A stretch of 64,000 nucleotides of DNA from JAFAFN01 sp963707555 (GTDB lineage Bacteria > Actinomycetota > Acidimicrobiia > Acidimicrobiales > Microtrichaceae). The DNA is taken from assembly GCA_963707555.1 (NCBI GenBank), contig CAVPQM010000005.1, positions 1-64,000 on the forward strand. The letters run 5' to 3'. This document shows positions 19,988-30,384 of the stretch, in pieces. The notes under the pieces are model-generated. The model was not told the origin of the DNA, searched no databases, and worked only from the letters and a program-made list of their open reading frames with translations. Position 1 is the first letter of the stretch, and each line of letters starts with the position of its first letter. The position numbers and the translations under genes are program-made.

Positions 19988-21210
19988 GCGGCGACACGAG
20001 GTCGCCGTCCTCGGCGTCGGGCATGCACCCGTGGGGCAAGTGGGGACGCAACTTCGTCGAGTACGGCGTGGCCGCGGCCCGCGACGCCCTCGCCGACGCC
20101 GGCATCGACTGGCGCGACGTGCAGTTCGTCTCCGGCGCCGACACGATGCGCAACGGCTACCCCGGCTACGTCGCCGGCGCCACGTTCGCCCAGGCGCTCG
20201 GCTGGACCGGGCGCCCGGGTGTCGCCAGCTCCTACGCGCGCCTGCGCGTCGGGCGCGACGGCGCTCGACAGCGCCGCGGGCGCAGATCCTCGCCGGCCTG
20301 TGCGACGTCGCGCTGGTCGTCGGCGCCGACACCACGCCCAAGGGCTTCCTCGCCCCCAACGGGGGCGAACGCGGCGACGACCCGGACTGGCTGCGGTTCC
20401 GGCTGCTCGGCGCGACGAACCCCACCTACTTCGCGCTGTACGCGCGTCGCCGCATGGAGCTCTACGGCGCGACCGACCGAGGACTTCGCCCAGGTCAAGG
20501 TGAAGAACGCCGCGCCACGGCCTCGAGAACCCGTACGCCCGCTACCGCAAGGAGGTCACCGTCGACGACGTCGCTCGCGTCGCCGATGGTCGCCGACCCG
20601 CTGCGGCTGCTCGACATCTGCGCGACCTCCGACGGCGGCGCCGCGCTCGTGCTGACTCAGCATGGACTACGCCCGCAGCGCTGGCGCTCGGCCGGTCCGC
20701 CGATCCGCGGTGCGGATCGCGGCCGTCTCGACGGTCACGCCGACGTTCCCGAACACCGTCATCGAGATGCCGAACTTCGCGACCGACTCGGCCGCGGCGT
20801 CGCGCCGGTGCCCGAGCGCGGCTTCAAGCAGTCCATCGCGCGACGCGGCCTACGAGCAGGCCGGCCTCGGCCCCGACGACGTCGACCTCGCCGAGGTCTA
20901 CGACCTGTCGACCGCGCTCGAGCTCGACTGGTACGAGGACATCGGCCTCTGCGGCCCGGGCGAGGCCGAGAAGCTGCTGCGCGACGGCGACACCACGCTC
21001 GGCGGACGACATCCCGGTCAACCTCGTCCGGCGGCCTCGCCTGCTTCGGCGAGGCGGTCCCCGCCCAGGCGCATCGCGCAGGTGTGCGAGCTCACCTGGC
21101 AGCTCCGGGGCAGGCCGCCGGGCGCCAGGTCGAGGGCGCCACGGTCGGCATCACCGCCAACCAGGGCCTGTTCGGCCACGGCTCCTCGGTGATCCTGACC
21201 AAGTCGCCCG
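19984..21210 (+). CDS. Thiolase-like lipid-transfer protein, Ltp2 type (frame broken)
   Basis: Thiolase-fold protein. With a DUF35 partner, relatives such as Ltp2 act as retro-aldolases that cleave the last carbons of the steroid side chain. Readable blocks: GMHPWGKWGRNFVEYGVAAA, FVSGADTMRNGYPGYVAGAT, SSYA then CASGATALDSA (active-site Cys region), VALVVGADTTPKGFLAPNGG, TNPTYFALYARRRMELYGAT, ICATSDGGAALVLT, YEQAGLGPDDVDLAEVYD, SGGLACFGEAVPAQA and NQGLFGHGSSVIL. At least eight frame breaks. No convincing stop was found near 21200; the end is estimated from the family C-terminus. The start overlaps the DUF35 stop. Confidence 0.78.
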
Positions 21211-21327
21211 CGCCGATCGTTGCCCACGCTCACATCTGTCCACCTCGGGCCGATGGAGTGGAGGGAACATCACGTTCAGACAGCACCGACATCGGGTCGG
21301 GTCCCACAGCCACCGGCTGCGGGTCCC

Positions 21328-21434
21328 GGCCCGCTGTTCGTCCTGGCCCGCTGTTCGTCCTGGCCCGCTGTTCGCCGGCCCGCGCCTGGTCCGACCGCCC
21401 GCTGCCGACCGCCCGCTGCCGACCACCCGCCCGC
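21328..21434 (+). repeat. Two adjacent short tandem repeats
   Basis: Three copies of a 17-bp unit GGCCCGCTGTTCGTCCT (21328, 21345, 21362, the last diverged), then two and a half copies of a 14-bp unit GACCGCCCGCTGCC (21393, 21407, 21421). They lie in the roughly 290-base gap between the thiolase end and the gene at 21499, which otherwise shows nothing recognisable. Confidence 0.75.
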
Positions 21435-21498
21435 TCGCCCCGGCGGCGACCCGTCCGCGACACTGACGGGCACGTCGCTGCACCATTCAGGGGACCAC

Positions 21499-22231
21499 AT
21501 GAGCACTTCAGACACAGCGCAGGCCGTCGCCGGACCGTTCGGCGACCTCGGCGGCAGATTCATGCTGTCGGGCCGCACCTACGCCACCGGCAACGAGCTC
21601 GGCTTCAGCGGCATGGACTTCTACTTCGCCGGTCGAGGCGGAGTGCTCGGCCCCGTGGACGCCTCGGTCGTCGCGCACGAGTTCGGCTTCTTCCCGTTGG
21701 CCCGGCTCGACGAGCTCTGGAGCGCGGGCTGCGCCGTCATGGCGCCCGAGGACGCGGCGACGGCGTTCCTCGAGTGCGGCTACGCGTGGGGCCGGGCCAG
21801 GTTGCCCGAGGACCTCGACCACGCACGCCTGGCCGAGCTGGTCCGCCGCATCACCGACGCCGCGACCGGTGACGCGTCCGACGGACCGGCGCTGTCCGCC
21901 GCATGGAACCGCATGCCCTGGCCCGACGACGAGCAGCGACGCGGCGCTGCACGCCATCCACCTCATGCGCGAGCTGCGAGGCGGCGCCCACGTCGCCGCG
22001 GTGCACGCCGCCGGGCTCGACCCGCACCTGGCGGTCATGGTCGTCAACGGTGCCGCCGGCGCCGAGTTCTTCGGCTGGCCCGAGCCGCACCCCGACCCCG
22101 AGCCCGCCCGGGCGACGTGGCACCAGGTCGAGGCCGCGACCAACGATTCCGTCGCCGCGCGGCTCGCCGTGCTCGACGACGCCGAGCAGCTGGAGCTGAT
22201 CGCCCTGGCCCTCGCCGCCGTCCCCTCGTGA
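21499..22231 (+). CDS. SCO6745/SalK-like all-helical protein (one frame break)
   Basis: A widespread actinobacterial family of unknown biochemical role, placed by the motif FYFAGRGGVLGPVDASVVAH and the helical segments FGFFPLARLDELW and AATAFLECGYAWGRARLP. ATG at 21499 after CAGGGGACC. One extra base near 21930 moves the frame; the second half (DAALHAIHLMRELRGG, AGLDPHLAVMVVNGAAGAEF, FGWPEPHPDP) ends at 22231. The stop overlaps the GTG of the glycosyltransferase (GTGA), so it is co-translated with the glycosylation genes. Confidence 0.72.
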
Positions 22232-23547
22232 CCCACGACCCCCTCGACACCCGCGTGACCCGCGTCCTGGTCGAGGTCACCGACACGATCGGCATCGACT
22301 TCACCACCGGCATCCAGCGGGTCGTGCGCGAGACCATCAGTGGGCTGCGCGGACCCGCCGGCGAGGGCCTCGAGATCGTCCCGATCGTGAAGCCGACGGC
22401 GACATCGGACTTCCGCACGCTCACCGACGACGAACAGCTGCGCCTGCGGAACCACCCCGCGGGCGGTCGAGCAGGACGACGAGCCGACGACTTCGGCCGG
22501 CTCGCGCCGCTCGTCCGCGTCGTCGGCGACCTGCCCGTGACCATCAAGGTGCCGCGGCGGGCTGGCCGCACGCCGACGCACACGCCGGGAGTTCATGCCC
22601 CAGCAGCTCGACCTGGCGCTCGGACCGGTCGGCCCCGGCGACGTGTTCCTCGACCTCGAGGGGTCGTGGTACGACCCGGCCCCACGCTCGACGCTGCTGC
22701 CCGAGCTGCGGGCACAGGGCGTCAGCGTGCATGCCGCTGATCCACGACGTCATGCCGATCATCCACCCGGAGTGGTTCAACTCCGAGCACATCAAGGTCT
22801 TCTCGGACTGGCTGAGCGCGCACCTGCGCCACAGCGACCGGTTCCTGACCAACTCGCACCGCACGGCCGAGGACCTGGCGAAGGTGGCCCCGTCGCTCGG
22901 CGTGGACCGCGCCCTCGACATCGTGCCGGTGCCGCTCGGCGCCGACTACCCCGTCACCGAACCGACCGCTGTCGAACTGCCCGACGGCATGGACCGCTAC
23001 CTGCTCGTCGTCGGCACGCTCGAGCCCCGCAAGAACCAGCGCATCGTGCTCGACGCCTTCGACCGTCTCCGCGGCGCCCACCCGGACCTGGGTCTGGTCC
23101 TGGTCGGCAAGGAGGGCTGGCTCGTCGACGACCTGGTGCGTCGCATCCGCAACCACCCCGAGCTCGACCGGCGGCTGCTCTGGCTCGGCGGCATCGACGA
23201 CGCGCAGCTCGCCTGGTTGTACGCCAACGCCTTCCTGACGGTGACCCCGTCGCAGTACGAGGGCCTGGGCGTGCCGCTCATGGAGGCACTCGACCGGGGC
23301 TGCGCGACGCTGTCGTCGACGGGCGGCGCGCTGCCCGAGGCGGCGCAGGGTGCCGCGGAGATGTTCGAGCCCGACGACCTCGACGAGCTCACCCGACTGA
23401 TCTCGTTGCACCTCGACGACCCGGAGCACCACCGCCGGGCGATCGAGCGGGCGGGCGTACTCCAGCCCCACGTGGACGATGACCGCCACCGCCGTCGCCA
23501 CCGAGATCCGCCGCCTGGTCACCGGCCGCGGCGGTGCCGACCGGTAG
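22228..23547 (+). CDS. GT4-family glycosyltransferase (frame broken)
   Basis: Retaining GT-B glycosyltransferase. The start VTHDPLDTRVTRVLVEVTDT is followed by IGIDFTTGIQRVVRET, a feature of a bacterial polysaccharide GT4 subgroup. The nucleotide-sugar domain has LLVVGTLEPRKNQRIVLDAF, LVGKEGW, LLWLGGIDDAQLAWLYANAF and the E-x7-E motif EGLGVPLMEAL. Breaks at about 22470, 22560, 22730 and 23458; after the last, YSSPTWTMTATAVATEIRRL runs to TAG at 23547. Sits in a row of membrane glycosylation genes, probably building a surface glycan or glycolipid. Confidence 0.83.
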
Positions 23548-23562
23548 TCTCCGAGGTCGGCC

Positions 23563-25201
23563 ATGACGAGCGACGACCTCTCCCCCGACGCCACATCCGA
23601 GTCCGAGACCCCCGCCGACGGCGCAGCGTCGACGGGGCCTGCGGTCGACCGCCTGCTGGTCGCCGTCACCGCGGTGGCGGTGGTCGTCGGCACCGTGCTG
23701 CGCTTCCTGCCGCGCTCGGCGCTGTGGCTCGACGAGGCGCTGACGGTCAACATCTCGACCCTGCCCCTCGGCGACATCGCCGGTGCGCTCAAGCGTGACG
23801 GGCACCCGCCGCTCTTCTACTACCTGCTGAACATCTGGACCTCGATCGGCGGCACCTCGGACTGGTGGGTCCGAGCCCTCGCCGGCGTGATCTCGATGGT
23901 GTCGCTGCCCCTCGCCTACCTGTCGGGTCGCCGCCTGGCCGACCGCGCCGGTGCCGGCCCGCTCGGTGTGCGCCGCACCGGGCTGATCGCCCTCGCCGTC
24001 ATGGCCGTGCTGCCCTACGGCATCCGCTACGGCGCCGAGACCCGCATGTACTCCCTGGCCATCGCACTCGTGATGGGCGCCTACCTGCTGGCCGACGACC
24101 TGCTCGCTGCCGCGCTCCTCGGGCCGGCGCCGCATCGCCGTCACCGTCGGCGCCGCGCTGGTCACCGCGGCGATGCTCTGGAGCCACTACTGGTCGATGT
24201 GGCTGCTCGCCGTCGTCGGCCTGCTCGCACTGCACCAGGCGTTCCGGGCCCGCACACCCGAGACCCGTGCCGGCGGCCGGCTGCTGACCGGCGCCCTGAT
24301 CGCCGGTGGCGTGCTGTTCCTGCCGTGGGTGCCGACGCTGCTCTACCAGAACAGCCACACCGGCACCCCGTGGGGCAAGGCGTTCGGTCCGGTCGAGGTC
24401 GCGACGATCACCATCCAGGACTTCAGTGGCGACGCGCTCACCTCGTACCTGGCCGTGGCGTTCGCGCTGCTCGCGATCGTGGCGACGATCGTGATCGCGC
24501 GTGGCGAGGAGCTGGTGGTCCTGACCAGCTCGGTGCAGCCCCGGATCCGCATCGAGCTGGCGGTGCTGATCGGCACGATCGGTGTCGGTTGGGCCACCGC
24601 GGCGGTGTCGGGCAACACCTACTCCTCGCGCTACGGCGCCGTGGTGTTCCCGCTCTACGTGCTCTGCGTCGCCGCCGGCATCGCTGTGATCCGGCATCGC
24701 CGGGCGACCGCCGCAGCGCTCGTCGTGTTGATGCTGCTGTCGACCTACGTGTCGGTCAGCCTGCTCGCCGAGGACCGCACCCAGGCCGGTTCGATCGGCG
24801 AGCGCATCCTCGCCGCCGCCGACGAGGACACGCCCGGCTCGATCGTCGTCGCCTGCCCCGACCAGATCGGCGTGTCGCTGCAGCGGGTGCTGGAACAGGG
24901 CGACTCGTCGCTGCAGGTCATCCCGTTCCCGACCGCGGGCGACCCGCACTTCGTCGACTGGGTCGACTACGCCGAGCGCAACGCGGCCGCCGACCCGGCC
25001 GAGTTCCACGCCCGGGTCGTCGAGGACCTGCCCGACGACGCGACGGTGCACCTGGTGGTGATGCCGGGCTACAAGACCTTCGGCAGCAAGTGCGAGCAGC
25101 TGATCAACCTGTTCGGGGCGGATCGCCCGCAGATCGACCAGGTCGACCCCGAGGACGACCGCGAAGGCATGGGGATGTGGGTGTTCGGCCCCAGGTCGTG
25201 A
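23563..25201 (+). CDS. Polytopic GT-C (GT39/ArnT-like) glycosyltransferase (one frame break)
   Basis: Membrane glycosyltransferase expected to use polyprenyl-phosphate sugars on the outer face. After a Ser/Asp-rich N-tail come a first helix and the catalytic loop RSALWLDEALTVNISTLP with its acidic pair, then RDGHPPLFYYLLNIW and about ten more helices. A periplasmic C-terminal domain carries CPDQIGVSLQRVLEQG and VVMPGYKTFGSKCEQLINLF. One extra base near 24125 breaks the frame in a cytoplasmic loop. The stop overlaps the GTG of the next gene. Confidence 0.82.
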
Positions 25202-26418
25202 ACGACGCCGCCGTGACCGACGGGCTGCCCGATCGGTCGACCGTCCGGACGGGTCGTCACACCCCGGCGATCGTCGCGGCGCTCGTCGTGCTGTTCGCCG
25301 TCGTCGTGGTCGGTGCCCGCACCGCTGCGGTGTGCGACGGTGCGATCGGCTGCCCCCTCGTGGCCGGTGACCGCTACAGCGACGCCGCCGAGGTCGACAT
25401 CCCGGTGACCGAGGGCGACGGCTACGACGCGCAGTTCTTCTACCGGCAGATCCGGTCACCGTTCGACTTCTCGATGGAGCGGGTGAACGGCGTCGTGTTC
25501 GACACCGAGGTCCGCTACGGCCGGATCGGCTACCCGCTGGTGGCCTGGGTGCTCTCGGCAGGCGGTCAGCCCGCGGCGGTGCCCTGGGCGATGTTCGCCG
25601 TCGGGGCGCTGTCCCTCGGCGCGGTGGCGTGGGTGCTCGCGCTCGGCGCACGCGACGCCCGTCGGTCGCCGTGGTGGGGAGCCCTCGCCGTCGCGCTGCC
25701 CGGCGTCTGGTTCGCCGCGGGGCGAGGTCTCGCCGACCCGCTGTCGACCGCGCTCGTCGGCGCAGGCGCGCTCGCGCTGACCCGTCGACGACACGGGCTC
25801 GCCACGCTGGCGTTCGTGGCGGCAGCGCTCACCAAGGAGCAGGCGGTGCTGGTGCCGGCGGTCTACGGGCTGTGGCGCCTGTGGGAGCTGCTCGTCACCC
25901 GTCGCCGCGCCGATGCTGCGGCCGGCCGCGAGGCGCCCGACGGGTTCGGCGCCGCCGACCTGCCCTGGGTCGTGCCGGGCGCGGTGTTCGTGGTGTGGCA
26001 GCTCGTGCTGTGGGGTGTCACCGGCGCCATGCCTGCCGGGCAGTCCGGCGGCTCGCACGTCGTCGCGCCGTTGGTCGACCTGCTGCCGGCGGTGATCGAC
26101 TGGCTGACGCCGTCAGGCACCTCGCAGGTGCTGTGGCTCGTCGAGGTCCTCGTGTTCGTGGCACTGGCGACGCTCGTCGCCGTGTCGAACCGGTCCGCCG
26201 GTTGGGAGCGCGGCGTCGCCGTCGTCGGCGTGCTGTTCGTGGCGGTGCTCAACGACAACGTGTTCATCGATCCGGCGCACTTCCGCCAGCTCGGTGAGGT
26301 GTCGGTCGTGCTGTGCCTGGCGGCGTTCCGCGCCGATCCCCGCTGGTGGATCCCGATCCTCGGGGCCAACGCGGTCGCGACCGTCGGCGTGCTCGGCCGA
26401 CTCGCCGCCGCCCTCTGA
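25198..26418 (+). CDS. Polytopic membrane protein of surface-glycan (GT-C-like) type
   Basis: 406 residues, GTG start overlapping the previous stop. One N-terminal helix, then an extracellular loop EGDGYDAQFFYRQIRSPFDF followed by YGRIGYPLVAWVLS, a pattern I associate with uncharacterised GT-C-like cell-surface glycopolymer proteins. About nine more helices carry AAALTKEQAVLVPAVYGLW between them. No signal peptide is needed. Intact frame. Last gene of the coupled glycosylation group; its 3' side opens into a long tandem-repeat tract. Confidence 0.7.
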   Translation: MNDAAVTDGLPDRSTVRTGRHTPAIVAALVVLFAVVVVGARTAAVCDGAIGCPLVAGDRYSDAAEVDIPVTEGDGYDAQFFYRQIRSPFDFSMERVNGVVFDTEVRYGRIGYPLVAWVLSAGGQPAAVPWAMFAVGALSLGAVAWVLALGARDARRSPWWGALAVALPGVWFAAGRGLADPLSTALVGAGALALTRRRHGLATLAFVAAALTKEQAVLVPAVYGLWRLWELLVTRRRADAAAGREAPDGFGAADLPWVVPGAVFVVWQLVLWGVTGAMPAGQSGGSHVVAPLVDLLPAVIDWLTPSGTSQVLWLVEVLVFVALATLVAVSNRSAGWERGVAVVGVLFVAVLNDNVFIDPAHFRQLGEVSVVLCLAAFRADPRWWIPILGANAVATVGVLGRLAAAL

Positions 26419-26640
26419 ACCAGGGCGCCCATCAACCGGGTGCACGTGAACCGGTGCCCCATCAACCGGGTGCACAGATGCCGGCCAGGACCGGCACGAT
26501 CGCACCCAGAAACCAGCAGGCGGACCAACCGGGTGCACAGATGCCGGCCAGGACCGGCACGATCGCACCCAGAACCAGCAGGCGACTCAACCGGGTGCAC
26601 AGATGCCGGTCAGGACCGGCACGATCGCACCCAGAACCCC
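26416..26640. repeat. Two-tier tandem repeat between convergent genes
   Basis: First tier: about two copies of a 31-bp unit that starts at the stop codon TGA of the preceding gene (26416) and contains CATCAACCGGGTGCAC. Second tier: three copies of a 62/63-bp unit beginning CAACCGGGTGCACAGATG at 26463, 26526 and 26588. Each long unit contains the hairpin TGCCGG-N6-CCGGCA, so the array would fold into serial stem-loops. It ends just before serS. No gene inside. Confidence 0.85.
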
Positions 26641-26664
26641 GCCCTTGGGGGGCGCAGCGGCGGG

Positions 26665-27956
26665 TCAGCCGATGACGGTGGCGCCGCGCAGGTACGGCTG
26701 CAGCAGCTCCGGCACCGCGACGGTGCCGTCGGGCTGGCGGTACGTCTCGACGATCGCGGCCCACACCCGGGGCACGGCCAGCGCCGAGCCGTTGAGCGTG
26801 TGCAGGATCTCGGTGCCCTTGCCACCCTCGGGCTTGTAGCGCAGGTTGGCGCGGCGGGCCTGGTAGTCGCGGAACCACGACACCGAGCGACACCTCGAGC
26901 CAGCTGATCGACACCCGGGGCGTAGACCTCGATGTCGAAGGTGCGCGCCGCGCGAGCCGCCGAGGTCACCCGCGCACAGGTCGAGGATCCGGTACGACAG
27001 GCCGAGATCGGCGATGAGCCCCTCGGCGCGCGCCAGGATCTCGGCGTGCATGGCCGGCGCCTGCGTCGGGCGGGCAGTACGCGAGGATCTCGACCTTGTC
27101 GAACTCGTGCACCCGCAGCAGCCCGCGGGTGTCCTTGCCGGCCGAGCCGGCCTCTCGACGGAAGCAGCGGCGTGTGCGCCATGAAGCGCTTCGGCAGCTG
27201 GTCGCCTCGGCACGATCTCGTCGCGGCAGCAGCGAGGTGAGCGGCACCTCGGCGGTCGGGATGGCCCACAGGTCGTCGCGCTCGACGTGGTAGGCCTCGT
27301 CGACGAACTTCGGCAGGTGCCCGGTCGCGATCATCGTGTCGGTGCGCACCAGGGTGGGCGGACGCACCTCTTCGTACAGGTCGACGTTGCGGTCGAGCGC
27401 GAGCTGGCACAGCGCCCGGACGAGCGCCGCACCCTGACCGCGGTACATGACGAACATCGAGCCCGACATGCGCACCGCGCGTTCGACGTCGAGGATGCCG
27501 AGCTCGCTCGCCGATCTCCCAGTGCGGGACCCGCTGGTGCTCGGCGTAGCCGTCGGGCTCGAAGCCCTCGACCCGGACCACGACGTTGTCGGCCTCGCTC
27601 AGCGCCGTCGGGCGCGTCGTCGGCCGGAAGGTTCGGGATGCGCAGCAGCAGCCGAGCGCAGCTCCTCGGCGAGCTCCTCGGCGCGGGCGTCGAGCGCCTT
27701 CTCCTCGGCGCCCAGCAGGCGGCTCTGCTCCTGCAGCTCGGTCGCTTCGTCCTTGCGCTGCTCGCGGAACAGCGTCCCGACCTCGTTCGAGATCACCCGG
27801 ATCTCTGCGCGCAGCGAGTCGCGCTTGGCGGCGAGTGCGCGGAGCTCGGTGTCGAGTGAGTGGACCCGGTCGACGCGGTTCGGTGTCCTCGCCCCGCCGG
27901 GCCAGGCCCGCCTTGACCGAGTCGAGGTCGTTGCGGATCAGCCGCACGTCAAGCAT
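26665..27956 (-). CDS. serS: Seryl-tRNA synthetase (frame broken)
   Basis: Class II synthetase charging tRNA-Ser. The N-terminal coiled-coil arm starts MLDVRLIRNDLDSVKAGLA at 27956 and continues TLFREQRKDEATELQEQSRL. The catalytic core shows GSMFVMYRGQGAALVRALCQ, PTAEVPLTSL, FRREAGSAGKDTRGLLR (motif 2), VHEFDKVEI, LDLCAGDLG and motif 3 in NGSALAVPRVWAAIVE, ending YLRGATVIG. At least seven frame breaks are spread from 26890 to 27890. As an essential single-copy gene it is strong evidence that the breaks are sequencing errors. Confidence 0.93.
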
Positions 27957-28035
27957 GGCCGTGAACCTAGTGGCCCGGGCCACCCACCTCCGAAGCGGAT
28001 TGGCCCGGAGGAGCGGTCCCGACGATCCTCGTGGG

Positions 28036-28674
28036 GTGATCGTGATCTTCGACCTCGACGGCACCGTGTGGGACTCCCTCCCGGGCATTGTCGGCAGCCT
28101 CGAGCACACCTTCGAGACCTTCGGCCGTGAGGTGCCGGACCGTGCGGTGCTCACTGCGAACATCGGCCCACCGCTGCAGCAGATGCTGGGCGAGCTCGGG
28201 TTCCCGCCGGAGGAGATCGACGAGGCGACCCTCGTCTACCGCGGGCGCTACGTGGACCGGGGCGTCTACGAGGCCTCGATCTACCCGGGTGTGCCCGAGC
28301 TGCTCGCCGGGCTCGGCGACTCGGGGCATCGTCTGGCCACCGCGACCTCGAAGGGCGAGGGGCCGACCCTCCAGATGCTCGACCACTTCGGGCTCACCGA
28401 CCACTTCGAGGTGATCGGTGCGGCGTCGATGGACGCCTCGTCGATGACCAAGGAGGCGGTGCTCGGACGGACGCTGGCGGCACTCGGCGGGCCCGACCCG
28501 TCGGAGTGCGTGATGGTCGGCGACCGCAGCTACGACGTGCGGGGTGCGGCGACCCACGGGCTCGGCTGCGTCGGCGTGCTGTGGGGCTACGGCACCGCCG
28601 ACGAGCTGCGCGACGCAGGGGCGCTGCACGTGATCGCCGAGCCGTCGGAACTGCCAGCGATCGTGCAGCGGTAG
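28036..28674 (+). CDS. HAD-superfamily phosphatase, phosphoglycolate phosphatase-like
   Basis: 212-residue Mg-dependent phosphatase. Motif I is FDLDGTVWDSLPG with both catalytic Asp, motif II TSKGEG, the conserved Lys is in MTKEAVLG and motif IV is VMVGDRSYDVRGAATHG; the cap is a small helical insert (residues 15-80). It resembles Gph, but HAD specificity cannot be read from sequence. GTG start at 28036. Divergent from serS and followed after 9 bases by the ABC transporter genes. Confidence 0.85.
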   Translation: MIVIFDLDGTVWDSLPGIVGSLEHTFETFGREVPDRAVLTANIGPPLQQMLGELGFPPEEIDEATLVYRGRYVDRGVYEASIYPGVPELLAGLGDSGHRLATATSKGEGPTLQMLDHFGLTDHFEVIGAASMDASSMTKEAVLGRTLAALGGPDPSECVMVGDRSYDVRGAATHGLGCVGVLWGYGTADELRDAGALHVIAEPSELPAIVQR

Positions 28675-28683
28675 GGTCTCGGC

Positions 28684-29578
28684 GTGCCGTGTGTGGTCGT
28701 CGAGGAGCTCGTGATCCGCTACGGCGACACCGTCGCCGTCGACGGCGTCAGCTTCTCTGCCGAGGCCGGTGAGGTCACGGTCGTACTCGGCCCGAACGGC
28801 GCCGGCAAGACCACCACCATCGAGCACCTCGAGGGTTACCGACGGGCCGACAGCGGCTCCAGCAGCGTGCTCGGGCTCGATCCGGTGCGCCAGCACCGCG
28901 AGCTGAGCAGGGTCGTCGGCATCATGTTGCAGCAGGGCGGCATCCCCACCGGCATCCGACCGCCAGAGGTGCTCGCGCAGTACGCCGGCTTCTTCGAGCA
29001 CCCGCTCGACCCCGACGAGCTGCTTCGCACGGTCGGGCTGGAGGATCGCCGACGCACCACGTTCCGACGGCTCTCGGGCGGTGAGCAGCAGCGGCTCTCG
29101 CTGGCCCTGGCGCTGGTGGGCAGGCCGCGCTGCGTGTTCCTCGACGAGCCCACCGCTGGTGTCGACCTGGCCGGGCGTGACCTGATCCGCTCGGTCATCT
29201 CGGAGCTGCGTGACGACGGCGTCTGCGTCGTGGTCACCACCCACGACCTCGACGAGGCCGAGCGGCTCGCCGACCACGTCGTGATCATCGACCACGGCAA
29301 GGTCGTCGGCGGCAGGCGCTCCCAGCGAGCTGATCAGCGCCGACGCGGCCGACCACGTGCTCTTCGGCGCCGCACCGGGCCTGGACGTGGCGGCGCTGTC
29401 GGCGGCGGTGGGAGCCACCGTGGACGAGGTGTCGCGGGGCGAGTACCGGGTGGCGGCGCCGCCGAGCCCGCCCACCGTCGCGGCGATCACGTCATGGCTG
29501 GCCGAGCACGACCTGCCACTCGCCGACCTCCGGGCCGAGCGTCAACGCCTCGACGACGTCTTCCGTCGCTACCGCTGA
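28684..29578 (+). CDS. ABC transporter ATP-binding protein, DrrA-like (one frame break)
   Basis: ATPase of an ABC-2 type exporter. Walker A GPNGAGKTT, Q-loop in MLQQGGIP, signature LSGGEQQR, Walker B CVFLDEPTAG, switch His in VTTHDLDEAE. One extra base near 29320 shifts the frame; the C-terminal domain (SELISADAADHVLFGAAPGL to LDDVFRRYR) has the DrrA-type extension. GTG start at 28684. Paired with the permease that follows; substrate unknown. Confidence 0.88.
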
Positions 29579-29614
29579 CCGGCGGCCGAGGACGCACCCA
29601 TCGAGGGCGGCGTC

Positions 29615-30348
29615 GTGGCGGCGGCGACGCATGCGGCGTTGCGGCCAGCTCGCCGAGCTGCTCCTCACGCGCAGGGCGAGCAGCTGCTCGTCTCCCTCGG
29701 CATCCCCCTGCTGATCCTGGTCTTCTTCTCGTCGGTCGACGTGTTGCCCGTGCCCACCGACGACCCGGTCGACTTCCTGGCACCCGGCGTGCTCGCGCTC
29801 GCGGTCATGTCGACGTCGCTGGTGTCGCTCGGCATCGGCACCGGCTTCGACCGGAACTACGGGGTCCTCAAGCGGCTGGGTGCCTCGCCGCTCGGCCGAC
29901 CGCCGATGGATCGCGGCGAAGATCACCACGGTGCTCGTCACCGAGGTCGCCCAGTGGGCGCTGCTCGTCGCAGTCGCCGTCGCGCTGGGCTGGTCGCCCC
30001 CGGGCAGCGGCTGGCTGCCTGCGGTGGCAGGCGCCGTGCTCGGCACCGCAGCGTTCGGCGGCATCGCACTGCTCATGGCGGGCACGCTGCCGCGGCTCGC
30101 GACCCTCGCCGGAGCGAACGGCGCTCTACCTGGTGCTGCTGCTCACCGGCGGCATGGTCATCCCGCTCGAAGAACTCCCCGGCCCGCTCGAGGCGGTCGT
30201 CAAGGTCCTGCCCGCGGCACCGCTGGCAGAGATCCTCACCGGCTCGCTCATCGAGGGCGGAACGGTCGCAGGCTGGGCGTGGATCTCACTCGGCACGTGG
30301 GCGATCGCCGCCCCCGTCGCAGCGGCGCTGCTCTTCCGTTGGGAGTGA
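29615..30348 (+). CDS. ABC-2 type permease, DrrB-like (frame broken)
   Basis: Membrane partner of the preceding ATPase. Pieces in different frames give GEQLLVSLGIPLLILVFFSS, DFLAPGVLALAVMSTSLVSL, FDRNYGVLKRLGASPLGR, AAKITTVLVTEVAQWALLVA, AFGGIALLMAGTLPRLATLA and LVLLLTGGMVIPLEELPGPL, a six-helix ABC-2 permease with the usual loop between helices 2 and 3. Breaks near 29650, 29675, 29905 and 30118. The start is uncertain; the GTG at 29615 gives VAAATHAALRQLAELLL after correction. Confidence 0.8.
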
Positions 30349-30384
30349 GCCCAGCCGTTGGGACCGGGCAGGGCAGGGCTCTGC

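Noticed and set aside
26463..26640. CRISPR-like array
   Set aside because: The 62/63-bp units are repeated end to end without unique spacers and no cas gene is present. The same holds for 58738-58841 and 43459-43602.
26462..26914. Minus-strand frame with a repeated hydrophobic peptide (VLGAIVPVLAGICAPG)
   Set aside because: It starts inside serS in a wrong frame and exists only because the DNA repeat keeps a frame open.
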